Shown here: positions 9,456 to 18,863 of the stretch, piece by piece
Numbering within the stretch: position 1 is the stretch's first letter
How the letters are laid out: the number at the start of each line of letters is the position of its first letter
Assembly (NCBI GenBank): GCA_021204905.1
Contig: JAJPYN010000007.1
Coordinates: 108,121-172,120 of the forward strand
DNA from: Prevotella sp.
GTDB lineage: Bacteria; Bacteroidota; Bacteroidia; Bacteroidales; Bacteroidaceae
Direction: 5' to 3'
DNA length: 64,000 nt
Translations under genes and position numbers: made by a program
The notes under the pieces: generated by a model
Seen by the model: only the letters and a program-made list of their open reading frames with translations
Database searches by the model: none
Told to the model about the DNA's origin: nothing

Positions 9456-12400
9456 ATGGAAAGAATCAAAAGCTTTAAGTTCGCAATCTTGTCGTTGCTT
9501 TTGTTCGTATCGACGGCTGTCTCGGCGCAGGTTACCGTAACGGGTACTGTCTACGACGACATCGGCGAGGGGGCAATAGGCGCGACGGTGCGCGAGAAGG
9601 GCACGCAGAACGCGACGGTTACCGATGTTGACGGTAACTTCAGCCTTAAAGTGGCGAGCGCCCAGGCGACGCTGTCCGTGAGCTATGTCGGCTTCCAGGA
9701 CGCTGAGGTGAAGCTCAACGGGCGCACATCCGTGACGATTGACCTCAAGCAAGACGCCCAGCTCATGGACGAGCTTGTGGTGGTCGGTTATGGTGTGATG
9801 AAACGGAGCGACCTGACGGGGTCGGTATCGTCCATCGACGAGAAAGCCATCAAACAGGGTGTGAACACATCGTTGGAGCAAGCGATGCAAGGGCGTATCG
9901 CGGGCGTGCAAGTGACTCAGAACTCCGGTGCGCCGGGCGGCGGTATCTCCGTGCAGATTCGCGGTATCAACTCGCTCAGCGGCAACGAGCCTCTCTACGT
10001 CATCGACGGTATTGCCGTGAGCGGTAACACGAGCGACAACAGCAGTGTCTTGGCGAGCATCAACCCGTCGGATATCACGAACATCGAGGTGCTCAAAGAC
10101 GCTTCGGCCACGGCCATCTACGGCTCGCGCGCATCGAACGGCGTGGTGCTCATCACCACCAAGCGCGGCGAGGACGGTAAGGCGAAGATCCAGTACGAGG
10201 GTTATGTCGGCTGGCAGCAACTGCCGAAGCAGCTCGACGTGATGGATCTCTATGAGTATGCCGACTTCTATAACCAGCGTGCGGAGGTGCGCGGCTGGGG
10301 TTCGTCGGACACCTATCTCGACCCGACACTGTTGACCAAAGGTACGAACTGGCAGGACGAGCTCTACCGCACGGCGTTCATGCAGAACCATACGGTGAAC
10401 ATTTCGGGCGGCAACAAGGATATGAACTACTCCTTGTCGGGCGGCTACCTCGACCAAGACGGTGTGGGTATCGGCTCGGGCTTCACGCGCGCATCGTTCC
10501 GCACGAACATCGACACGAACATCACCTCGTGGTTGCAGGTGGGCTTCAATGCGGCATACGCCAACACGAAGCAAATCACCACGTTCGACGACAGCAATGT
10601 CATCTCTACGGCGCTGAACCAGTTGCCCGATATGGCTGTCCGCAACCCCGACGGTTCGTACGCCGTGCCTCAGACGAACGATTTCGCCACATACTACAGC
10701 AACCCGATCTTCGAGGCGGAGATGAAGGAGAACCGCAATAACAACTACCAGTTGGACTACAATGTCTTCGCGAACATCACGCCTATCAAGGGTCTGACGA
10801 TACGCCTCGAGTACGGTGGCGACCGCGCGTGGGGCAACACCTATTACTTCGTGCCGGAATACACCTACGGTTCGATACAGGTGGAGAGCCAGTCGACGCG
10901 CACGAAGACGCTGAGCAAATACAACTCGTTCAAGCAGTACGCCACCTACGACTTCGACATCACCAAGGCCCACCACTTCCAGATTATGCTCGGCCACGAG
11001 GCACAGTGGGGCAACTGGGAGAGCCTCTCCGGCACGCGCAAGGGCTACATCTCCGACACGCTGCACTCGCTGAATGTCGGCGACTCGTCTACGGCTGTAA
11101 ACTCCGGGGACGACGGCACGGAATGGGCTATCGAGTCGTACTTCGGACGTCTTAACTACAACCTTCTCGACCGCTACTTGCTTACGGCAACGCTGCGTAC
11201 CGACGGTTCGTCGAGCTTCGGTGCGGACAACCGCTGGGGCTGGTTCCCCTCGGCTGCCGTAGCATGGAGGATCAACAACGAGAAGTTTATGAAGAACATC
11301 GAATGGATAAGCAACCTCAAGCTCCGTCTGGGCTGGGGTCTCGTGGGTAACCAGAGCTCCGGGTCGTACGCTTACGGCGCCGCGATGTCGAACACGACGA
11401 CGGCATGGGGCACGGGTTATTACCCCGGCAACTTCGCCAACTCCTCGCTCAAATGGGAGAGCACGAAGGCCTGGAACGCCGGTCTGGACATCAGTCTTTT
11501 CAACAACCGCATAGAGCTTATCGTCGACTTGTACCTTAAGAATACGGACAACCTGCTCATGCAAGCCGCGCTGCCGTCGTATGTCATCAACAACGATTAC
11601 ATGGGTATGACCGCGCCGTGGGTGAACACCGGTTCGATCCGCAATAAAGGTGTCGAGTTCACCCTTAACACGGTTAATATCGACAAGCACGACTGGCAAT
11701 GGCGCACGGGCATCACGCTGTCGGTCAACCGCAACGAGCTCACCGGTCTGAACAGCGAGAGCTCCACCATCTCGGGTACGATAGGCAGCGAGACCTATAC
11801 CCTGTCGGAGATCGGCGGTCCCGTCGGGCGCTTCTACGGGTATAAGGTCATCGGCATGTACACGCAAGAGAGCGATTTCTACCAGAAGAACGCGCAAGGC
11901 GAATACCTGCTCGACGCCAATGGCGACAAGGTGGCCGTGGCCCGTCCTGTCGACACGAACGGCGACCTCCAGCCTATCGCGCAGAACGGCATCTGGGTGG
12001 GCGACTACATCTACGAGGATATCAATGGCGACGGCGTGATCACCGAGGCCGACCGCACATATATCGGCGACCCGAACCCGAAATTCACGTTCGGTATGAA
12101 CAACGTCATCACGTGGAAAGACTTCGAGTTCTCGTTCTTCCTCAACGGCAGTGTCGGCGGAGATATCTACAACCTCGTCAAGCAGGAGCACACCAACACC
12201 GACAACTACGGCAACATGATGAGCATGGTGTCGAAGTACGCGCAGATTGCCCTCATCGACCCGAACGGCTCGGCAACGGACATCTCGAACGTGTACATCT
12301 CGAACCCGACAACGGCACAAGTACAGCGTATCAGCGCCGCCGGCTCGAACCTGAACGACAACAACCGCGTGAGCAACCGCTTCGTGGAGAACGGCTCGTA

Positions 12401-12638
12401 CCTGAGGCTGAAGACCATCTCTCTGGCTTGGAACCTGCCGCAGAAATGGCTTAAACCGATCACCCTCGAGTGGGTGCAGGTCTATGCCAACATCCAGAAC
12501 TTGTTCACCATTGCGGGTTACGACGGTTACGACCCGGAGGTGGGCGCGTACGGACAGAGCGTGCTCCTTCAGGGCATCGACTACTACCGCTATCCTTCGC
12601 AGAGGATTTACACCGTTGGTTTGAAAGTTAAATTCTAA
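9456..12638 (+). CDS. SusC/RagA TonB-linked outer-membrane transporter (mannan locus)
   Basis: A 1060-aa TonB-dependent transporter that imports oligosaccharides across the outer membrane together with the SusD lid encoded 15 bp downstream. The signal peptide ends ...AVSAQ. A carboxypeptidase-regulatory-like domain follows (about 25-105, VTGTVYDD...ATVTDVDGNFSL), then the TonB-box region ELVVVGYG. The plug domain carries AMQGRIAGVQVTQNSG and SVQIRGINSL, and the rest is a 22-strand barrel ending PSQRIYTVGLKVKF. Length is normal for SusC. Substrate (beta-manno-oligosaccharides) is inferred from the neighbouring GH26, GH130 and epimerase genes. Confidence 0.95.
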   Translation: MERIKSFKFAILSLLLFVSTAVSAQVTVTGTVYDDIGEGAIGATVREKGTQNATVTDVDGNFSLKVASAQATLSVSYVGFQDAEVKLNGRTSVTIDLKQDAQLMDELVVVGYGVMKRSDLTGSVSSIDEKAIKQGVNTSLEQAMQGRIAGVQVTQNSGAPGGGISVQIRGINSLSGNEPLYVIDGIAVSGNTSDNSSVLASINPSDITNIEVLKDASATAIYGSRASNGVVLITTKRGEDGKAKIQYEGYVGWQQLPKQLDVMDLYEYADFYNQRAEVRGWGSSDTYLDPTLLTKGTNWQDELYRTAFMQNHTVNISGGNKDMNYSLSGGYLDQDGVGIGSGFTRASFRTNIDTNITSWLQVGFNAAYANTKQITTFDDSNVISTALNQLPDMAVRNPDGSYAVPQTNDFATYYSNPIFEAEMKENRNNNYQLDYNVFANITPIKGLTIRLEYGGDRAWGNTYYFVPEYTYGSIQVESQSTRTKTLSKYNSFKQYATYDFDITKAHHFQIMLGHEAQWGNWESLSGTRKGYISDTLHSLNVGDSSTAVNSGDDGTEWAIESYFGRLNYNLLDRYLLTATLRTDGSSSFGADNRWGWFPSAAVAWRINNEKFMKNIEWISNLKLRLGWGLVGNQSSGSYAYGAAMSNTTTAWGTGYYPGNFANSSLKWESTKAWNAGLDISLFNNRIELIVDLYLKNTDNLLMQAALPSYVINNDYMGMTAPWVNTGSIRNKGVEFTLNTVNIDKHDWQWRTGITLSVNRNELTGLNSESSTISGTIGSETYTLSEIGGPVGRFYGYKVIGMYTQESDFYQKNAQGEYLLDANGDKVAVARPVDTNGDLQPIAQNGIWVGDYIYEDINGDGVITEADRTYIGDPNPKFTFGMNNVITWKDFEFSFFLNGSVGGDIYNLVKQEHTNTDNYGNMMSMVSKYAQIALIDPNGSATDISNVYISNPTTAQVQRISAAGSNLNDNNRVSNRFVENGSYLRLKTISLAWNLPQKWLKPITLEWVQVYANIQNLFTIAGYDGYDPEVGAYGQSVLLQGIDYYRYPSQRIYTVGLKVKF

Positions 12639-12653
12639 GACGTACCGGACAAT

Positions 12654-14441
12654 ATGAAAAGAACATATATAATAATGTCTGCCGTAGTGGTCGTAACGGC
12701 GCTTTGCAGTTGCGGCTCCGACTTCTTGGACAAGGTGCCCAGCGGAGAGTACACGGCCGAAACATACTATTCATCCGACGACGCGGTGCTCAAAGGAACC
12801 GAACCCCTTTACAACAGGGCGTGGTTCGACTTCAACCGCCGCGCCATTGTCGGCATGGGCTCCTACCGCGCTAATGACGCGTGGAACCCGTACGTGAGCG
12901 CCGAGTTCGCCAAGTTCCAAGTTACGGCCCTGACGGAAGATATGGCCCTTGCGTGGTCGTCGCTGTATAACGTCGTAACGCTGAGTAACGCCACGCTGGC
13001 GAACCTCGAGGCTTACTGCACCGAGGACGTTACGGAGAGCGTCAAGCAGGCCGCTATCGGCGAGTGCTACCTCATGCGCGGCTGGGCGTATTTCTATCTG
13101 CTGCGCGGCTGGGGCGCAAACATCCTTTTCGAGGACAACCAGTCGATGGTGGAGAACCCGATCCGCCCGCTTAACCCCGAGAGCGACGTGCTGAAATTCA
13201 TCATCCGCGATTTCCGCCGTGCCGCCGAGCTCCTGCCCGAGACGGGTACCGACCATCACCCTTGCAAGTATGCGGCGAAGGCGGCATTGGCAAAGGCATT
13301 GCTGGCACAGAGCGGCTGGGATGCCGACTCCAAAGGCGACCACGACAGGAATACGGAGACCCTTGCAGAGGTGATCTCCCTTTGCGACGAGGTGATAAAC
13401 TCGGGCAAGTATTCGCTCATGGCCGACTATGAAGACCTGTTTAAGGCGCAGAACAACGACAACGAGGAGACCATCCTCGCCATGCGCTGGGCTGACCCGA
13501 ACTCGGGCGAGTGGGGTGCGATGAACGCGCTTTACTCCGACCTTGCTTTCAGTGAGGTTACCGACGTGAATGTATGGGGCGGCAGTCTGACGGCCTCCGT
13601 CGACATGCTCGACCTTTACAACGAAGACCCCGATGAGGCTGCGCACCGTCTGCACGGCACGTTCTTCACCCCGGGCAGCTACTACGACTATATTCTTATG
13701 GCCGACGGCGGTTACACCTACAACCACAACTGGGCGCAGAACAAGAAAGGCGTGCTTGGCACTAAGGCCGACGTCTCGCCTTGCAACCTCGCGCAGATGG
13801 CATCGCCGCTGAACACCTATATCCAGCGCTTGGCGGATGTCTATTTAATAAAGGCCGAAGCAATACTCGGTAATAACGAGTCGACCTCAGACGGTGAGGC
13901 TCTCGCGGCGTTTAATGCCGTAAGGGACCGCGCGGGCGTGCATCCTTACACATCGATCACCCTCGACGACATCATCCGCGAGCGCCGCATAGAGTTCTGC
14001 ATGGAGTATTTCAACTGGTGGGATATGGTAACATGGTACCGCTGGAAGCCGCAGACGATGCTGCAGTTCTTCAACTATAAGCAGCACCGCGCATGGGAGA
14101 CCCGCGAAGGCGACGTGCTCCTGAACAGCGACGGCACGCTGTCCTACCGCGCCGTGTTCCCGGGCAACAACGCATGGTATCTCTTCGACGAGAACGGCTA
14201 CGTGCTGTGGAGCGACTGCCTGCGCGCGGGTGAGAACGACAACACCGTTGTGCAGACCGAGGCGCAGGGTTACGACTACGCGACGTTGCGCGACCAGTTG
14301 CTTAACGACAAAGGTTCTGACTACCAGCCTATCGTGCTGAGCGAAGCCAACATCTTCATGGCATACCCCGAGAGCGATGTCATCCAGAACTACTACTTCA
14401 ACGAAGACCCGCAGCCCTACGACTTCGGGGACGACGAATAA
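12654..14441 (+). CDS. SusD/RagB surface glycan-binding lipoprotein (mannan locus)
   Basis: A 595-aa outer-membrane lipoprotein that caps the SusC barrel and delivers glycan. The signal peptide runs to the lipobox Cys in ALCSCGSDFLDKVP. The SusD fold is shown by the N-terminal FLDKVPSGEYT, the TPR-like helical stretch with CYLMRGWAYFYLLRGWG, and the C-terminal block YLIKAEAILGNNE...RERRIEFCMEYFNWWDMVTW. It lies 15 bp after susC and 42 bp before the next surface protein. Confidence 0.95.
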   Translation: MKRTYIIMSAVVVVTALCSCGSDFLDKVPSGEYTAETYYSSDDAVLKGTEPLYNRAWFDFNRRAIVGMGSYRANDAWNPYVSAEFAKFQVTALTEDMALAWSSLYNVVTLSNATLANLEAYCTEDVTESVKQAAIGECYLMRGWAYFYLLRGWGANILFEDNQSMVENPIRPLNPESDVLKFIIRDFRRAAELLPETGTDHHPCKYAAKAALAKALLAQSGWDADSKGDHDRNTETLAEVISLCDEVINSGKYSLMADYEDLFKAQNNDNEETILAMRWADPNSGEWGAMNALYSDLAFSEVTDVNVWGGSLTASVDMLDLYNEDPDEAAHRLHGTFFTPGSYYDYILMADGGYTYNHNWAQNKKGVLGTKADVSPCNLAQMASPLNTYIQRLADVYLIKAEAILGNNESTSDGEALAAFNAVRDRAGVHPYTSITLDDIIRERRIEFCMEYFNWWDMVTWYRWKPQTMLQFFNYKQHRAWETREGDVLLNSDGTLSYRAVFPGNNAWYLFDENGYVLWSDCLRAGENDNTVVQTEAQGYDYATLRDQLLNDKGSDYQPIVLSEANIFMAYPESDVIQNYYFNEDPQPYDFGDDE

Positions 14442-14483
14442 CCGCTACGAAGGATGAAACTTTTTAATCATTGCGCGAATAAT

Positions 14484-16103
14484 ATGAAAAAGAACATATT
14501 CAACACCAAAAACCTGTTGCTCACGATGTTGCTTGCCGCGGTAATCCTGCCGGCAATGACATCCTGCTCGGACGATGAGGAGAAAGCCACCGGAGCGCCT
14601 ACCATCACCGGCGTGCGCGTTACCGACCCCGAGTATGCGGACAGCTTGTTCACCAAGGCCGGCGCCGGTTCGATGATTGCCATTTTGGGTAACAATCTGG
14701 CCGACGCCCTCGCCGTGTACGTGTGCGACCAAGAGGTGTTCCTCAACCCCACGCTTAACACCAACCACAGCATTATCGTAACCATCCCCTCCGAGGAGAA
14801 CGGTTTCGTCTTGCCGTCGCTCGACAGCAGCCTCAAGAGCGAGATACGCGTCGAGACAGCCCTGGGTACGGCTACCTATGCGTTCACCGTCTACGGTCCG
14901 TCGCCGTCTATCACGCGCATCGATGCTGACTACCCGCGCACGGCCGGCAACATCGTTACCGTGAACGGTATGAACCTCGTCGACATCGAGAGCGCGTACA
15001 TCACCGACATCCCTTACGACGAGTTTGTCGAGATGAACATCACCGGCGAGGTGCCGGGCAACCACACGATGATCACCGGCATAGAGACCGTAATGGCCGA
15101 CCATCACCTCAGTTCGACGAACTACTATGAGACGACCTCCGTGCTCACTTTCCCCGTGCCGGAGAACATTCCCGAGAGCGGTACGCTTGTCTTCGAGTGC
15201 GCCGCGGGCAACGCCTACATCGGTTTCTCGGTTAATCCCGGCGTACCGGTGATCAAGACCGTGTCGAACGATATGCCGCAGATCGGCGAGGACCTTATCA
15301 TAACGGGTACCGAGCTGTTGCAGGCACAGATCAGTTACGGCGACATCACCCTTTCCGAGGATGAGTTCACCATTTCGGAGACCTACGACACCATCTGCAT
15401 CCCGTTCCGGCGCAAGCCTTCCGAAGGCAGCGACCCGACGCTGACCATCACCACGCCTGGCGGCACGGCCACGGTGGAGCGGTTCTATGACTGGTCGACC
15501 ATCCTGACCACCTTCGACAACGATGATGCGACGGACAACGGGTGGGACCCGAACGCTTCGTATGCCGACAGCGGCACGGACGACGGCGTATACGCTTATA
15601 TCGACCTGCCGAACACCGGTCAGAGCTGGTGGGGCACGATGATTTATTTCCGCAAGGACTGGAACGGCAACTCCTTCCCGCTCTCGGATAATATCCCGGC
15701 TGATGCTCCCTCGACCGACGTTTATTTCGCATACAACGTCTACGACAACTCCGACTTCAATAACGGCACGTTCCCCGGCTACCTGCGTTATATGATACAG
15801 CTCGGCGACGACAGCCAGTACTACTACGACAACGGCTTCGAGTGGACCGACTACGAGGCGCAGGAGTTCGCGTTCAACCCGCCCGTGCTGGCCGACATCA
15901 ACGGCGAGTATCATAAGAACATGTGGTACCGCGTCACGGTGAGCCTCGACAACTTCGATTGTTATCAGGGCATGACATGGTCGCAGATCGTCGACACGCA
16001 GCTCTGGCAGTTCTACCTGATGTACTACAACCAAGGCACGGCGAAGGGCGATGTGGACGTCAAGATTGACAATATCCGCGTCATCTATATTCCGTCAAAC
16101 TAA
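14484..16103 (+). CDS. IPT/TIG-domain surface glycan-binding lipoprotein (SGBP, mannan locus)
   Basis: Start placed at 14484: MKKNIFNTKNLL gives a clean lipoprotein signal to the Cys in PAMTSCSDDEEK. The ORF-track ATG at 14454 adds ten atypical residues. Acidic residues right after Cys fit the surface-export signal of Bacteroidota lipoproteins. Tandem IPT/TIG Ig-like domains begin near PTITGVRV, PSITRIDADYPRTAGN and PVIKTVSNDMPQIGED. The C-terminal 200 residues, rich in Trp and Tyr (GQSWWGTMIYFRKDW, YDNGFEWTDYEAQ), form the glycan-binding domain seen in SusE/F-position proteins. It holds polysaccharide at the cell surface near SusCD and GH5. No enzyme motif is present. Confidence 0.88.
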   Translation: MKKNIFNTKNLLLTMLLAAVILPAMTSCSDDEEKATGAPTITGVRVTDPEYADSLFTKAGAGSMIAILGNNLADALAVYVCDQEVFLNPTLNTNHSIIVTIPSEENGFVLPSLDSSLKSEIRVETALGTATYAFTVYGPSPSITRIDADYPRTAGNIVTVNGMNLVDIESAYITDIPYDEFVEMNITGEVPGNHTMITGIETVMADHHLSSTNYYETTSVLTFPVPENIPESGTLVFECAAGNAYIGFSVNPGVPVIKTVSNDMPQIGEDLIITGTELLQAQISYGDITLSEDEFTISETYDTICIPFRRKPSEGSDPTLTITTPGGTATVERFYDWSTILTTFDNDDATDNGWDPNASYADSGTDDGVYAYIDLPNTGQSWWGTMIYFRKDWNGNSFPLSDNIPADAPSTDVYFAYNVYDNSDFNNGTFPGYLRYMIQLGDDSQYYYDNGFEWTDYEAQEFAFNPPVLADINGEYHKNMWYRVTVSLDNFDCYQGMTWSQIVDTQLWQFYLMYYNQGTAKGDVDVKIDNIRVIYIPSN

Positions 16104-16118
16104 TTGATGATAACAACT

Positions 16119-17624
16119 ATGAGCAAGAAAATTATATTTTTGATGTCGGTCCTCGTTACGGCTCTGTTCATTCAGAGTTGTAGCGACGACGACAAGACCG
16201 GCACGGCAACGGGGCTCACCGTCAGCTACAACGGCACGGATGTGCAGTCGATCGAGTTCACGATGGGTTCATCGTTCCGCGTGCTGAGCATCAATACCGA
16301 TGCCGACTGGGCGGTGTCCCTGCCCGATGCGGACGAGGATTGGATCACCGTTACGCCGCACGCCGGTTACGGCTGGGAATATGCCGACACGGCTTCCACC
16401 AACCTCCGCTCGTATGTCAAGCTGACGGTGGCTGCCAACAGCGGTGCCTCGCGCTCGACGACGCTGACGGTGACGGCCGGAGGGCTCTCCCTCGCCATAC
16501 CCGTAACGCAGAGGGGCAGCGAGAGCGATGAGGGCGACCCGTTCGAGACGGCGTTCGCGATGGTAAGCAACCTCACCTTCGGTTACAACCTCGGTAACAC
16601 GCTCGATGCCAACCCCGATTACACCAATTCGTCGTGGCTCGATTTCAGTCAAGGCACGTCAGTATGGGAGACCTCGTGGGGACAGCCGTTGACGACGCAG
16701 GACATCATCGACGACATCGCAGCAGCGGGCTTTAACATCATCCGCGTGCCGGTAACATGGTATCCGCATGTTGACGACGATTGGAACATCGATGCCGACT
16801 GGATGGCGCGCGTCAAGGAAGTGGTCGACTACGTGCTTAATGCCGGTTGCTATTGCATCCTCAACGTGCAGCACGACACCGGCGCGGGCGACTCCAGCCG
16901 CGGGGATAACGCCGCTTGGCTATATGCCGACGAGGACGATTATCCGACGCAGACCGAGCATTACCAGAAGCTGTGGCAGCAGATCGCGACCGAGTTTAAG
17001 GACTATGGCGAGAAGCTGCTGTTCGAGTCGTTCAACGAGATTCTGAACAAGAGTTACAGCTGGACCGCTCCTTCGGCGGGCGACGGCGCTTACACCGCTA
17101 TCAACAAGTTGCAGCAGGACTTCGTGAACACCGTGCGCGCTACGGGCGGCAACAACGAATACCGCAACCTCGCCATCACGACCTACTCCGCGACAGGCAA
17201 CACCACCGTGCCGCTCAACGAGCTGACCGTTCCCGAGGATGTTCACCAGAACCATATCTACGGCTCGATTCACACTTACGACCCGTACAACTTCTGTAAC
17301 AACAACTCGGGCAAGAACGCCGACGGTTCGGAGTACGACTACAACATCCTCATCTTCGACAGCGACTGCGAGGCGACCATCGACGAGGTGGTTACCAACT
17401 GCTACAACCGCTTCAACGAGCTGGGCATACCGTTCATCTTCGGTGAGTTCGGCGCCATCGATGAGGAGAAAGACATGGCCGAGCGCGTGAAGTACGCCAC
17501 ATACATCGCCACGAAGATGAAGGCTTACAACACGTCAGGCCTGTGGTGGATGGGTCTCTACAACCGCAGCACGCGCACGTGGTACGAGCAGCAGATTGTC
17601 GACGCCCTGTTCGCCGTGCAATAA
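16119..17624 (+). CDS. BACON-GH5 surface endo-beta-glucanase/mannanase lipoprotein
   Basis: Start taken at ATG 16119 (501 aa); the ORF-track start at 16104 is a TTG. The lipoprotein signal ends at Cys in IQSCSDDDKTG, a surface-export type N-terminus. A BACON domain (about 25-135: LSINTDADWAVSLP...LAIPVTQRG) precedes a GH5 catalytic domain. The GH5 shows FGYNLGNTLDAN, ETSWGQPLTT, FNIIRVPVTW, acid/base Glu307 in ESFNEI and nucleophile Glu443 in FGEFGA. The NLGNTLDA/ETSWGQP pattern most resembles subfamily GH5_4, which covers endo-glucanase, xyloglucanase and glucomannanase. Glucomannan cleavage at the surface is the best fit to the locus, but the subfamily needs confirmation. It is the last gene before a terminator hairpin. 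Confidence 0.87.
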   Translation: MSKKIIFLMSVLVTALFIQSCSDDDKTGTATGLTVSYNGTDVQSIEFTMGSSFRVLSINTDADWAVSLPDADEDWITVTPHAGYGWEYADTASTNLRSYVKLTVAANSGASRSTTLTVTAGGLSLAIPVTQRGSESDEGDPFETAFAMVSNLTFGYNLGNTLDANPDYTNSSWLDFSQGTSVWETSWGQPLTTQDIIDDIAAAGFNIIRVPVTWYPHVDDDWNIDADWMARVKEVVDYVLNAGCYCILNVQHDTGAGDSSRGDNAAWLYADEDDYPTQTEHYQKLWQQIATEFKDYGEKLLFESFNEILNKSYSWTAPSAGDGAYTAINKLQQDFVNTVRATGGNNEYRNLAITTYSATGNTTVPLNELTVPEDVHQNHIYGSIHTYDPYNFCNNNSGKNADGSEYDYNILIFDSDCEATIDEVVTNCYNRFNELGIPFIFGEFGAIDEEKDMAERVKYATYIATKMKAYNTSGLWWMGLYNRSTRTWYEQQIVDALFAVQ

Positions 17625-17636
17625 CGCTTTGACAAA

Positions 17637-17685
17637 CGGAGACCGGTCGGGATGCTTTTCCCACAATGACCGGTCTTCGTTTTTT
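17637..17685 (+). terminator. Terminator/attenuator inside the mannan gene series
   Basis: A 12-bp stem (17637-17648 CGGAGACCGGTC with 17668-17679 GACCGGTCTTCG, one G-T pair), a 19-nt loop and a T6 tract (17680-17685) sit 12 bp after the GH5 stop. This is a textbook intrinsic terminator. The 26 bp left before GH26 contain no TAnnTTTG element. Downstream genes therefore probably depend on read-through, which would make the surface genes more abundant than the enzymes that follow. Confidence 0.85.
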
Positions 17686-17711
17686 CTTTACACATATTTC
17701 TATTTAAAACG

Positions 17712-18863
17712 ATGACAAAGAAAATCATCCTTTTGTCGGCGTTGCTCCTCGTCCCGGCGCTTGTCCCCGCGAAAGGTCCGCTGTCGCCGAAAGAAAGGCT
17801 CGTGCAGCGGTTAGCGGACATCCGGAAGAAAGGCGTGATGTACGGCCATCAGGACGACCCGTTCTACGGCATCACGTGGATGTGGGAGGAAGGGCGCAGC
17901 GACACGAAGGAACTTGTGGGCGACTGGCCCGCCGTGATGGGTTTCGACCTTGGCGGCATAGAGCTCGGCAACGAATGCAACCTTGACTCCGTGCCATTCG
18001 ACCGCATACGCCAAGAGATACAAAACCACTACCGGCGCGGCGGCATCATCGCCATCTCGTGGCATCCGCGCAACCCGCTGCTCGGCACGACGGCGTGGAT
18101 TGAACGAGATACCCTTGCTTACAACACGGCGATGGATGCCCTGCGGCAACTTAATCAATGCCCGCTTGCGAAAGAGGTGGTTGACCCGAAAACAACGTGT
18201 GCGAGCGTGTTGGAGGGCGGCTCGCAACATGAGAAATTTCAGCAGTGGCTCTGTCGCGTAACCGATTTTCTCGTTTCCCTGACCGACGATAAAGGCAATC
18301 CGATTCCCGTCATCTTCCGCCCGTGGCACGAGAATAACGGCTCGTGGTTCTGGTGGGGGCAAGACCTGTGCAGCGACGAAGAGTTTCATGCGCTGTGGGA
18401 TATGACGCAGGACTTTATCCGCGAGCGGTTGCCGGATAGCATCGTTTGGTCGTTCTCGCCCAACCTGCAAGGCAATTGGACAGAGGAGAGCTGGCTCGTG
18501 AGGTATCCCGGCGACGACAGGGTCGACTTGATAGGTGTCGACGCTTATCAGTGGGGCACGGAGGAGGACTTCGTCAGGCAGCTCACCGCCGACCTGAACA
18601 TAATTAACAGTATAGCCCTCAGCCGGAACAAGCTCATCGCCCTGACGGAGTGCGGACACCAGAACTCGCCTGATCCGACGTGGTGGACCCGCGTATTCCG
18701 CCCCGTGATAGAGCCGTTCCCCGTGGTATATTTCCTGCCGTGGCGCAACTGGCATAAGGAGCACTTCGGCGCGAGCAAGGATGCCCCGACGGCGGACGAT
18801 TTCAAGAGTTGGGCTGACGAGAAAACAATGCTCTTCCTCAACGATATAAAGAAAATAAAATGA
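17712..18863 (+). CDS. GH26 beta-mannanase, periplasmic
   Basis: An endo/exo-acting beta-1,4-mannanase that yields mannobiose. A signal peptide (MTKKIILLSALLLVPALVPAKG) without lipobox suggests the periplasm. The GH26 barrel shows GHQDDPFYG, FDLGGIELGN, acid/base Glu207 in FRPWHENNGSWFWW, VDAYQWG, and nucleophile Glu313 in ALTECG. Length (383 aa) is normal for a single-domain enzyme. The last 4 bp overlap the GH130 start (ATGA), coupling their translation. The order GH26-GH130-symporter-epimerase is that of the characterised Bacteroides fragilis mannan catabolic cluster, which supports the mannobiose route. Confidence 0.93.
   Translation: MTKKIILLSALLLVPALVPAKGPLSPKERLVQRLADIRKKGVMYGHQDDPFYGITWMWEEGRSDTKELVGDWPAVMGFDLGGIELGNECNLDSVPFDRIRQEIQNHYRRGGIIAISWHPRNPLLGTTAWIERDTLAYNTAMDALRQLNQCPLAKEVVDPKTTCASVLEGGSQHEKFQQWLCRVTDFLVSLTDDKGNPIPVIFRPWHENNGSWFWWGQDLCSDEEFHALWDMTQDFIRERLPDSIVWSFSPNLQGNWTEESWLVRYPGDDRVDLIGVDAYQWGTEEDFVRQLTADLNIINSIALSRNKLIALTECGHQNSPDPTWWTRVFRPVIEPFPVVYFLPWRNWHKEHFGASKDAPTADDFKSWADEKTMLFLNDIKKIK

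Noticed and set aside
9441-12320. 959-codon minus-strand open frame
   Set aside because: Shadow of the SusC gene; no recognisable domain or start context.
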